A DNA stretch of 32,268 bases, from assembly GCA_001509375.1 (NCBI GenBank), contig LGFT01000031.1:1-32268 (forward strand), written 5' to 3'. A program made the position numbers and the translations under genes. Positions 7,519 through 14,566 of this stretch are shown here, piece after piece. The DNA comes from Methanothrix harundinacea (GTDB taxonomy: Archaea > Halobacteriota > Methanosarcinia > Methanotrichales > Methanotrichaceae). The notes under the pieces are model-generated. The model was given only the letters and a program-made list of their open reading frames with translations, had not been told where the DNA came from and did not search any database. Position 1 is the stretch's first letter, and every line of letters starts with the position of its first letter.

Positions 7519-7938
7519 TTACTGCCCCCTCCTGCACCTTTCCAGCACCGTCTCCCGAGAGGCCATCTCCGCCTCCCTGCTCCGTCGGCATGTGGGGCAG
7601 ACCCGGATCCATTCGAGCCCCTCGGAGTCCCTCTCTGAGTCGGCGGCAAGGGCGGCCTCGATCCTTCTGAGCATCGGCTCTGATGCGTACCGCGATCCAC
7701 AGATCTTGCAGGCCACGAGATCAAAGGAAAGATCCGGCTCCTGAACGGTTTCGTCGAAGGGGACCAGGGTCAGAGCTCTGGCGGGGCAGAACTCCACACA
7801 AAGATCGCACTCCTCCTTGCACCTCTTCCAGTGAATGCTCCGCATCTTCTCGGTCTCAGTCCGGACGATGTTCTGGCTGGGACAGACGTTGGAGCAGGAT
7901 TTGCAGCCGATACAGAGGCTGTCATCAACTTTGATCAT
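7519..7938 (-). CDS. ferredoxin with two [4Fe-4S] motifs and a C-terminal zinc-ribbon-like tail
   Basis: Protein of 139 residues. The N-terminal half holds two cluster sites: C9-x2-C12-x2-C15-x3-C19P and C40-x3-C44-x2-C47-x3-C51P. The C-terminal half carries paired CxxC motifs (Cys77/80 and Cys114/117) flanking a charged helix, as in a zinc ribbon. This layout resembles the polyferredoxin and HycF-like electron carriers of formate and hydrogenase complexes. ATG 7938 overlaps the stop of the preceding gene (ATGA), with GGAGGT five bases upstream, so translation is coupled. Its stop is 35 bases before the proposed start of the copy 1 catalytic subunit. It likely carries electrons between the catalytic subunits and the glutamate synthase, which is inference from context. 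Confidence 0.85.
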   Translation of the reverse strand: MIKVDDSLCIGCKSCSNVCPSQNIVRTETEKMRSIHWKRCKEECDLCVEFCPARALTLVPFDETVQEPDLSFDLVACKICGSRYASEPMLRRIEAALAADSERDSEGLEWIRVCPTCRRSREAEMASRETVLERCRRGQ

Positions 7939-8372
7939 CTTCGACCTCCCTTGGCGGCGGCCCGAGCAGCCCGGGCCCGCTCCCGGCGAGAGGCCAGCTC
8001 GTAATCAGTGGTGAGAGCGTTGGCCGGACAGGTGGCGACGCAGGCCGGCTCGGCCCGTCCCTCACAGAGATCGCACTTGTGAGCTATTTTGTCTGTCCAG
8101 ACTACTCCGTAGGGGCAGGCGAGGGAGCATAAGCCGCATCCTGTGCACTTTTTCACATCGAAGGCCGTCCGCTCACCATCCTTATAGAGAGCGCCGGAGA
8201 AGCAGGCGATGGTGCAGGAGGCCTCCTCACAGTGATGGCAGAATATGGGAACCGAAGCAAAATCTCCGACGAAATGGACGTGGATGTGGCCGATTCCCCC
8301 GTGAACACGCTGGCATGCTACCTCGCAGGATCGGCAGCCGATGCATCGGTCGACGTCGACGTAAACCGGCAT
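7935..8372 (-). CDS. four-cluster [4Fe-4S] electron-transfer subunit (HycB/FdhB iron-sulfur family)
   Basis: Protein of 145 residues with sixteen cysteines arranged for four [4Fe-4S] clusters: C10-x2-C13-x2-C16-x3-C20; Cys45, 48, 53 and 57; C76-x2-C79-x2-C82-x3-C86P; and Cys100, 103, 111 and 115. This is the hallmark of the iron-sulfur subunits that pair with DMSO-reductase-family catalytic subunits (HycB, CooF, FdhB-type). ATG 8372 follows the stop of the catalytic gene by one base and has GGAGG seven bases upstream. Longer in-frame starts fall inside the previous gene and are discarded. The Ala/Arg-rich tail (RRERARAARAAAKGGRR) is unstructured. There is no Tat signal or membrane helix, so it acts in the cytoplasm. 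Confidence 0.9.
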   Translation of the reverse strand: MPVYVDVDRCIGCRSCEVACQRVHGGIGHIHVHFVGDFASVPIFCHHCEEASCTIACFSGALYKDGERTAFDVKKCTGCGLCSLACPYGVVWTDKIAHKCDLCEGRAEPACVATCPANALTTDYELASRRERARAARAAAKGGRR

Positions 8373-8373
8373 C

Positions 8374-10410
8374 TTAATCCCTCCTGGAGATCCTGCAGGC
8401 CGAGACCTTGAACTCTGGAATCCTCGCCTCGGGGTCGGTGGTCTCTTGGGTGAGCACATTTGTTCCTGGGAAGTGGAAGGGCATGAAGACAACGCCCTCT
8501 TTCACCCCCACCGAAAGGCGGGCATGTGCCTCCGTCTCTCCCCGGAGCGTGGTCACGGTGACCGGGTCGCCGTCGACCACCTTCAGCTTCGCGGCGTCGG
8601 TGGGGTTGATCTCCACGTATAGGTCTGGCTCCCGGCTTACGAGGGAGGGACTCCTCCTGGTCATTGACCCGGCGTTGTGGTGGACGGCCGCCCTTCCGGT
8701 CGTCAGGACGAAGGGGTAATCTTCGTTCGCCACCTCCACCGCCGGACGGTAGGGGACGGGCACAATGGCGGCGCGCCCCTCAGCGAGCTTGAATCCTGAT
8801 GAGTGGAGGATCGGCGTTCCCGGATGATCGTGGCTTGGGCAGGGCCAGATCAGGCCGCCAGTTTCGAGCCGATCCCGGGTTATGCCGGCGTACTGGGGCA
8901 CCGTCCTGTTGATCTCCGCCAGGACCGAGGCGGCGTCGGGATAGTCGAAATCAAGACCGAAAGAAAGGGCGACTCTGCAGATGATCTCGCGGTCGGAGAG
9001 GGCAGATCCCGGAGGATCCAAAGCTTTGGAGCTCCACTGGACCCTTCTCTCTGTATTGGTGAAGCTCCCCTCCTTCTCAGCCCAGACCGCCCCCGGCAAG
9101 ACGAGGTCTGCTGCTTGGGCCGTTGCCGTCATGAAGACGTCCTGGACCACCAGAAAGTCGAGGGCATCAAGAGCTTTCCGGACGCGGCGGCTGGAGGGAT
9201 CGGAGTTGGCGGGATCTTCGCCGACGATGTACATGGCCCCGACGTCCCCCGAGGTTGCAGCCTCGATCATCTCTGTGGCCGTGAGCCCCGGGCCCGTTGG
9301 TAGGCCATCAGCCTCCCAGGCGGAGGAGAAATACTTGATCGTCTCGGGATCGCTCGCCTTCCTGTATCCGGGATAAAACTCGGCCAGGGCCCCCATGTCA
9401 CAGGCCCCCTGGACGTTGTTCTGGCCCCGGAGTGGCATCACCCCCGTCCCCGACCTGCCGAGATGGCCGCATATCAGGGCGAGGTTGGAGACGGCCTGGA
9501 CGTTATCGGTCCCTGTGGTATGCTGGGTGATCCCCATGGAATAGAGGATCGAGGATGCGGGGGATGACGCGTAGGCCCGGGCCGCTCGGACGATCTCGTC
9601 TGCGGTAACGCCCGTAATCTCTGCCGCCTTTTCCGGGGTGAAATCTCTCACCGACTCTGCCAGGACCTCAAAGCCCTTCGTATTCCTAGCGATGTACTCT
9701 CCGTCCAAAAGACCCTCTCTGATGATGACGTGAGCCATGCCGTTTAAGAGGGCCACATCCGTCCCCGGTGCCAGCTGCAGGAAGATGTCCGCCATCCAGG
9801 AGGTGTGGGTCTCCCTCGGATCGGCGACTATCACCAAGGCTCCCGCATCCTTCGCCCGATGAACCCAGCGAGATATGACGGGATGGTTCTCCGCCAGGTT
9901 CGACCCGATGATGAATATGCATCTGGAGCTCGCCACGTCCGGGATGGGGTTTGTCATCCCGGCGGCGCCCAGGGTGCGGTTCAATCCTACCACCGAGGGG
10001 GCATGACAGAGCCTAGCGCAGTTGTCGACGTGGGGCGAGCCGAGGAGCCGGGCCAGCTTCTCGATCAGATAGTTCTCCTCGTTGGTGCATTTGGATGAAG
10101 CGAGAAATGCGATGCTGGCAGGGCCACGCCTCTTTTTGGCATCGCCTAGCCCTTTTGCAGCAAGGCCGATCGCCTCCTCCCAGGATATCTTCGCCCAGCC
10201 GTCGCCCCTCCTCTTGAGAGGAGAGGTGAGTCGCTCCTGGTGGCCGACGATCTCCAGAGCCGCATTTCCTTTAGAGCATAAAGCCCCCTCGCTGACGGGA
10301 TGATCCAGCATGTACTCTATCCCGACAGCGCGCTCCTTCTCGACTGCTATGAAGAATCCGCAGCCCGCACCGCAATATGGACAAATCGTTGGAACAAGCA
10401 CTTTTGTCAT
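8374..10410 (-). CDS. fdhA: formate dehydrogenase-like molybdopterin catalytic subunit (copy 2)
   Basis: Protein of 678 residues, collinear with copy 1. The [4Fe-4S] site is C10-x2-C13-x3-C17-x27-C45. CARLCHAPS at about 131-139 supplies Cys135 as the likely Mo/W ligand, followed by the conserved His. RGQNNVQGACDMG carries the conserved active-site Arg region. The C-terminal dinucleotide-binding domain has PFVLTTGR, HHNAGSMTRRSP and VFMPFHFPGTNVLT. No selenocysteine, Tat signal or membrane segment is seen. ATG 10410 is preceded by AGGGATTAAG. It lies 44 bases after gltB3, with two palindromes between, and one base before the four-cluster Fe-S gene, so it is probably the catalytic partner of that protein. 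Formate oxidation is the best guess, but the family also holds other oxidoreductases. Confidence 0.93.
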   Translation of the reverse strand: MTKVLVPTICPYCGAGCGFFIAVEKERAVGIEYMLDHPVSEGALCSKGNAALEIVGHQERLTSPLKRRGDGWAKISWEEAIGLAAKGLGDAKKRRGPASIAFLASSKCTNEENYLIEKLARLLGSPHVDNCARLCHAPSVVGLNRTLGAAGMTNPIPDVASSRCIFIIGSNLAENHPVISRWVHRAKDAGALVIVADPRETHTSWMADIFLQLAPGTDVALLNGMAHVIIREGLLDGEYIARNTKGFEVLAESVRDFTPEKAAEITGVTADEIVRAARAYASSPASSILYSMGITQHTTGTDNVQAVSNLALICGHLGRSGTGVMPLRGQNNVQGACDMGALAEFYPGYRKASDPETIKYFSSAWEADGLPTGPGLTATEMIEAATSGDVGAMYIVGEDPANSDPSSRRVRKALDALDFLVVQDVFMTATAQAADLVLPGAVWAEKEGSFTNTERRVQWSSKALDPPGSALSDREIICRVALSFGLDFDYPDAASVLAEINRTVPQYAGITRDRLETGGLIWPCPSHDHPGTPILHSSGFKLAEGRAAIVPVPYRPAVEVANEDYPFVLTTGRAAVHHNAGSMTRRSPSLVSREPDLYVEINPTDAAKLKVVDGDPVTVTTLRGETEAHARLSVGVKEGVVFMPFHFPGTNVLTQETTDPEARIPEFKVSACRISRRD

Positions 10411-10431
10411 CTTAATCCCTGATGGCCTTCA

Positions 10432-10463
10432 ATTCTCGAGAATCTTCTGCATATTCAGTATGC
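10432..10463. promoter_or_regulatory. two palindromes between gltB3 and the fdhA-like gene
   Basis: ATTCTCGAGAAT at 10432-10443 is a perfect 12-bp palindrome. GCATA-TTCAG-TATGC at 10449-10463 is a stem-loop that includes the gltB3 stop codon. They could be an mRNA processing or attenuation site that separates the glt and fdh parts of the run, or an internal operator. Confidence 0.35.
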
Positions 10464-11273
10464 ATAAAGATCGCTGTAAGGCCTCTTCGACCGTGGCGCG
10501 AGCTTGACGAACTGAGAGTTCAAGATCTCATATTTTCTCTTCTCGACCTCGGGGAAGCGCTCCAGGAACCTGGAGACATAATCGTCGAGAACCGTCCGAT
10601 CGGCCTCGTCGACGGGCGAGATCTCCACCTGATCTCCCACCTGGGACTGGTCCACATCGCCGCGGAGGTAGATGACGCCCCCATGCATGCCGGTGCCTAT
10701 GAAGTTGGCCTTGTGACTCTGGACCTCCATGTCCAGAATTATCACGATTCCGCCCGCCATGTACTCGCCCAGGAAGTCCTGGGAGGTGCCGCCCACCACC
10801 AGGACGGGCCTTTTACCGTCGTATTCCTTCATGTGAAGGGCCGTTCTATAGCCGCAGCCCTCTCGGACGTATATCTCGCCTCCTCGCATCGAAAATCCCA
10901 GGACGTCTCCCGCCCGTCCGTCTATGACCACCTCACCGTCGTCCATGGTGTTTCCGACGCCGTCCTGGGCGTTGCCGTGGACGGTTATCTTATGGTGACC
11001 GTAGAGGAAGGCGGCAAGATCGTTGCCGGGGGTTCCGAAGATCTCTATCTCCATCTCGAGGTGCTCGGGGGTGTAGAGGCGGGTGCCGATGTACCTCTGG
11101 CCGCAGACGTTCGTGATCTGGACCCTCTTTCCTCCCGAGAGCATCAGCTCTCTCAGCTGGTCGTTCAACTCTCTCGTCTCGAGGCCTCTTGCATCTATCG
11201 AGGGGATTTCAACGTTCTGATAATACTGCCTGGCCCCGAAGATGCCCGGTTCGGATGTTACAGCTCTCGCCAT
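10455..11273 (-). CDS. glutamate synthase, GXGXG-domain subunit (archaeal GltB3)
   Basis: Right-handed beta-helix domain equivalent to the C-terminal (GXGXG) part of bacterial glutamate synthase large subunit, 272 residues. Repeated glycine motifs are visible (GKRVQITNVCGQRYIG, GTPGNDLAAFLYGH, GNAQDGVGNTMDDGEVVIDG, GGTSQDFLGEYMAGG, GTGMHGGVIYLRG). This domain is structural and closes the ammonia tunnel between the amidotransferase and synthase parts. ATG 11273 is chosen because MARAV opens the likely domain and a GTGAG motif lies just upstream. An in-frame GTG at 11294 overlaps gltB2. It is third in the glt run. Confidence 0.92.
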   Translation of the reverse strand: MARAVTSEPGIFGARQYYQNVEIPSIDARGLETRELNDQLRELMLSGGKRVQITNVCGQRYIGTRLYTPEHLEMEIEIFGTPGNDLAAFLYGHHKITVHGNAQDGVGNTMDDGEVVIDGRAGDVLGFSMRGGEIYVREGCGYRTALHMKEYDGKRPVLVVGGTSQDFLGEYMAGGIVIILDMEVQSHKANFIGTGMHGGVIYLRGDVDQSQVGDQVEISPVDEADRTVLDDYVSRFLERFPEVEKRKYEILNSQFVKLAPRSKRPYSDLYAY

Positions 11274-11280
11274 TTTTATC

Positions 11281-12795
11281 TCACTCTCCAGCACCTTTGA
11301 TTCCCAATACGTCCAGCTCCCACTCGTAGAGCCCTATCCCCCGGAGGTGGTCCCGGTTGCCCCGGAGGCTCTCGAGAGCGTTGATCCCCATACCCCCCAG
11401 CATCTCCCGGATCTCGTGGGACCAGGCGGAGATGAGATTGGTGAGCCTCGCTGAGGCGATATCCACGTTAAGCCTCCCGGAGAGGCGGGGGTCCTGGGTG
11501 CATATCCCCCAGTTGCACTTGCCTGTGTAGCACTTCTGGCAGAGGGTGCATCCCATGGCGATCAGGGCCGCAGATCCGATGTAGACGGCGTCGGCCCCCA
11601 GGGCTATCGCCTTGACGACGTCGGCGCTGCAGCGGATCCCGCCAGCGGTGATGATGGAGCATCGGTTCCTGATCCCCTCGTCTCTCAGCCGCCGGTCCAG
11701 GGAGGATATCGCCAGCTCTGTGGGGATGCCGACGTTGTCCCTGATCGCTTTGGGGGCAGCTCCGGTTCCGCCCCGGAGACCGTCGATGGCGATGATGTCA
11801 GCGCCGGCGTGGACGATACCCGTGGCTATGGCGGCAAAGTTGTGGACGGCCGCGATCTTGACGGAGATCGGCTTCTCGTAGTTGGTCGCCTCCTTGAGGG
11901 CGCTGATGAGCATCGCCAGGTCCTCGATGGAGTAGATGTCGTGGTGGGGAGCCGGCGATATGGCGTCGGTCCCTGGGGGGATCATCCTCGTCTCGGCGAC
12001 GGAGGCCGAGACCTTCTCGCCGGGGAGGTGGCCGCCTATCCCGGGCTTGGCCCCCTGCCCCACCTTGATCTCCACCGCCTGGGCGCAGTTCAGGTACTCG
12101 GCGTCGATGCCGAAGCGGCCTGATGCCACCTGGACGATGGCGCACCTCCCGAACTCGTCCCTCATCTCCCGGGGAAGGCCCCCCTCGCCGGTGTTGAAGT
12201 AGGTCTTTGACCTGCAGGCGGCCGTCGCCAGAGATCGGAAGGCGTTGTAGCTGATGGCTCCGTAGGACATCGCCGAGAAGAGGATGGGGGTCTCAACCAC
12301 CAGATTCGGTGAGAGCTCCGTCTTGATCTCGATATCTCCATCCTCGGCTGCGATCTCCATCAGATCGGGCTTTCTCCCCAGGAAGGTCCTCAGCTCCATC
12401 GGCTCCCGGAGGGGATCGATGGAGGGGTTTGTCACCTGGGAGGCGTTGAGGACTATGTGGTCCCAATAGATCCGGAACGGCTTGTCGCTGCCGCAACCTG
12501 TGAGGAGGACCCCTCCAGTCTCGGCCTGCCGTTTTAGGTCCTCAATCTTCTCGCGGGACCAGGAGGCGTTGGGCCGATAGTAGGAGGGCGATGGCCGGAC
12601 GATTATGGCGCCCTTGGGGCAAAAGACGGCGCACCTCTGGCAGCCGGCGCACTTCCTCTCGTCGGAGACGAGCCGGTCGGCCACGGGATCGTAGGTGTGG
12701 ACGCCGAAGGAGCAATGCCTCTCGCAGGCCCGGCACTGGCCGCACTTCTCTTCGTCCCTTATGATCTGAAACTCGGGAAAGACGAATGATCTCAT
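11281..12795 (-). CDS. glutamate synthase, FMN/Fe-S catalytic subunit with ferredoxin domain (archaeal GltB2)
   Basis: Catalytic subunit of 504 residues that forms glutamate from 2-oxoglutarate and ammonia using FMN and iron-sulfur clusters. Residues about 10-62 are a 2x[4Fe-4S] ferredoxin domain (Cys18, 21, 24, 28 and Cys49, 52, 55, 59), typical of archaeal GltB and absent from bacterial large subunits. The FMN barrel follows: SAMSYGAISYNA, FNTGEGGLP, VGQGAKPGIGGHLPG, ISPAPHHDIYSIEDL, IDGLRGGTGAAP. The [3Fe-4S] motif is GCTLCQKCYTGKCNWGICTQ. Its ATG overlaps the gltB1 stop (ATGA). The built-in ferredoxin domain means it can take electrons from soluble Fe-S proteins without a separate GltD subunit, and none is present. 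Confidence 0.96.
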   Translation of the reverse strand: MRSFVFPEFQIIRDEEKCGQCRACERHCSFGVHTYDPVADRLVSDERKCAGCQRCAVFCPKGAIIVRPSPSYYRPNASWSREKIEDLKRQAETGGVLLTGCGSDKPFRIYWDHIVLNASQVTNPSIDPLREPMELRTFLGRKPDLMEIAAEDGDIEIKTELSPNLVVETPILFSAMSYGAISYNAFRSLATAACRSKTYFNTGEGGLPREMRDEFGRCAIVQVASGRFGIDAEYLNCAQAVEIKVGQGAKPGIGGHLPGEKVSASVAETRMIPPGTDAISPAPHHDIYSIEDLAMLISALKEATNYEKPISVKIAAVHNFAAIATGIVHAGADIIAIDGLRGGTGAAPKAIRDNVGIPTELAISSLDRRLRDEGIRNRCSIITAGGIRCSADVVKAIALGADAVYIGSAALIAMGCTLCQKCYTGKCNWGICTQDPRLSGRLNVDIASARLTNLISAWSHEIREMLGGMGINALESLRGNRDHLRGIGLYEWELDVLGIKGAGE

Positions 12796-13943
12796 ATCAA
12801 AACCTTTTTCGTGCTCTTCAGCTCGGCGACGACCGGTTCACCCCCGTTGGGGGTCCAGACCCGATCGAGCTCTGGTGAGATGAGTCTGATGGACGCCTCC
12901 TCTGAGGAGATGTAGAAGGTCTCCCCTCTGGTGGCGGCGGTTATGGGCCGGAGCCTGATCCTGTCGGTGAGGCCGATCATCCGGCCGGTCGTGCCGATGA
13001 TGACGGCGAAGGGCCCGTTCATGAGGAGGGGGCCGTAGACCATCCGAAGGGTGGTCAATAGCTTCCTCTCCTTCTCGGGCAATCGGTCGATGGAGTTCCA
13101 GATGGGGGGGGCCAGGATTTTTGCCACGACCTCGAGTGGAAGCTTCTGCCTCCTCATAAGCAAATCAGCGGCGTAGGCGATCACCTCGGTGTCCGTCTGG
13201 AGGGTGCAGGCGTAGCCGTACATCTCCAGGTACCAGCGGTTGGTGCCGTAGGAGGAGACCTCGCCATTGTGGACGACGGTGGTGTCCAGGAGGCTGAAGG
13301 GATGGGCTCCGCCCCACCAAGCCCGGGTGTTAGTGGGAAATCGGCCGTGTGCGGTCCAGGTGTGAGCCCGGTACATCCGATCGAGCATGAAGTACTCGCC
13401 GACCTCCTCAGGGTAGCCGACGCCCTTGAAGCAGCCCATGTTCTTTCCGGAGCTGAATACGTATGCGTTATCGATTCCGGCGTTAACCGCCATGATCTGA
13501 TCTGCGATGTAGTCCCCCTCCGAGGGGACGATGCCCGAGTCGTCCCACCCCTCTTTGGGCAGGACGAAATAGCGCCAGACCAGGGGCGGGTCTCTCAGCT
13601 TCACCTCGTCGTCGTGAGGAATCTCCTCGTCATTGACGACGTCGAACCTCGAAGAGAGGAAGTCCTCCAGCTCCAGCTTTGCTTCCTGCTTGGCCTGAGG
13701 GCTCTTTCCGGTGAACATGAGGTGGAAGGCGTAGTAGTCCTTGTAATCCGGGTATATCCCGTAGGCCGCAAACCCTCCGCCGAGACCGTTGCCTCGGACG
13801 CGCATGTTGGCTATCGCCTTCATGACGCCAGAGGCGGAAACGCGCTCCCCACCCTGGTTCATCGCCCCGAAGATGGAGCAGGCGCAGATCTCCTTGTTGT
13901 ATAGCTCTCTTCTAATCCTTGGCATGATAATCTCGAACCCCAT
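12792..13943 (-). CDS. glutamate synthase, class II glutamine amidotransferase subunit (archaeal GltB1)
   Basis: Ntn-type glutamine amidotransferase of 383 residues that releases ammonia from glutamine for GltB2. The N-terminal motif is ICACSIFGAMNQGG. By comparison with C-G-I-x-G of the class, Cys22 (or Cys20) is the likely nucleophile and a short propeptide must be removed. Other class II motifs are visible: RMYRAHTWTAHGRFPTN near 205-222, VVHNGEVSSYGTN near 241-253, and TDTEVIAYAADLL near 268-280. ATG 13943 is the longest start. ATG 13925 (MPRIRREL) is an equally good alternative. It is the first gene of the run, about 75 bases downstream of a good TATA box. Confidence 0.92.
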   Translation of the reverse strand: MGFEIIMPRIRRELYNKEICACSIFGAMNQGGERVSASGVMKAIANMRVRGNGLGGGFAAYGIYPDYKDYYAFHLMFTGKSPQAKQEAKLELEDFLSSRFDVVNDEEIPHDDEVKLRDPPLVWRYFVLPKEGWDDSGIVPSEGDYIADQIMAVNAGIDNAYVFSSGKNMGCFKGVGYPEEVGEYFMLDRMYRAHTWTAHGRFPTNTRAWWGGAHPFSLLDTTVVHNGEVSSYGTNRWYLEMYGYACTLQTDTEVIAYAADLLMRRQKLPLEVVAKILAPPIWNSIDRLPEKERKLLTTLRMVYGPLLMNGPFAVIIGTTGRMIGLTDRIRLRPITAATRGETFYISSEEASIRLISPELDRVWTPNGGEPVVAELKSTKKVLI

Positions 13944-14017
13944 CCATCGGCCTGATGATCATGAATCGATGACTTTGCAGGCAAGAAGTGGTTACAAGGG
14001 AAGGGATGGCAAGAATT

Positions 14018-14077
14018 GTTTTATAGGTATTTGAGAAATGTTGGGAAAGTTTGAGAAAAGTTCATAACAATTATGAA
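14018..14077 (-). promoter_or_regulatory. promoter and operator region of the glt-fdh run
   Basis: On the minus strand CCTATAAAAC (14027-14018) is a strong TATA box, predicting a transcript start near 13995 and a leader of about 50 bases. Directly upstream are two identical TTTCTCAAA boxes (14058-14050 and 14038-14030), spaced exactly 20 bp. Upstream of these is the perfect inverted repeat TTCATAA-CAA-TTATGAA (14061-14077). The boxes sit where archaeal activators bind. I saw no NrpR-type GGAA-N6-TTCC site. Confidence 0.5.
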
Positions 14078-14213
14078 TGCTGAGGGGCAATGCGGACGAT
14101 TTTTGGAGAGATCACGTCACAATCCTTAAAAGATCGACGATCTGGATGGCCATGATCTTTTGAAGTCTTCAAATCCTGGGATCAAAGCCCTTTCCATCTG
14201 ACCCCGGCGATCA

Positions 14214-14477
14214 TTACGATCCCGACGATCCCATCAGGTATCCCCCAAACTCGGCCGTCCAGAGGATGACGAGATAAGCCCCCACCATCCCAGCCCGCCG
14301 ATCCCGAGGACCCAAAGGAGCTATCAAGCCCCAGGGCGAAGAAGAGGGCCAGGTTCAGGAGGGCGATCCCCGAGCCCCGTCGACAGTTCCCGAAAGGGCG
14401 GGGCCCTCAGTCGGTCAGAAACCACGGCCGAGAGGCCCCCCGACGACGAAGGCCAGGATCGAGAAGACCGGGTGCAT
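14214..14477 (-). pseudogene. frameshifted relic of a small membrane protein
   Basis: No intact ORF exists here, but three short hydrophobic coding stretches follow one another in different frames on the minus strand. MHPVFSILAFVVGG starts at ATG 14477. IALLNLALFFALGL follows in the middle. GMVGAYLVILWTAEFGGYLMG ends at TAA 14214-14216. Two or three single-base indels, one in a six-G run at 14436-14441, would restore one protein of about 87 residues with three membrane helices. The family is not recognised. Sequencing errors are an alternative to decay. The rest of the 14078-14213 gap shows nothing recognisable. Confidence 0.4.
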
Positions 14478-14524
14478 CACCGGATTATTCCACGCGCAGT
14501 ATTCGATTAGCACTCAAAAACCTT

Positions 14525-14532
14525 CATATAAT
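14525..14532 (+). promoter_or_regulatory. TATA box for the DUF3160 gene
   Basis: CATATAAT is centred about 38 bases before ATG 14567, giving a predicted leader of about 13 bases that contains GGGG as a weak ribosome binding site. Confidence 0.4.
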
Positions 14533-14566
14533 TTGGAATCAAAGTTTTAAGGCAAATGGGGTTATT

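Noticed and set aside
8373-8492. A 40-codon N-terminal extension of the four-cluster Fe-S gene.
   Set aside because: It lies inside the fdhA copy 2 gene in another frame. ATG 8372 has a strong GGAGG site and starts directly at the domain.
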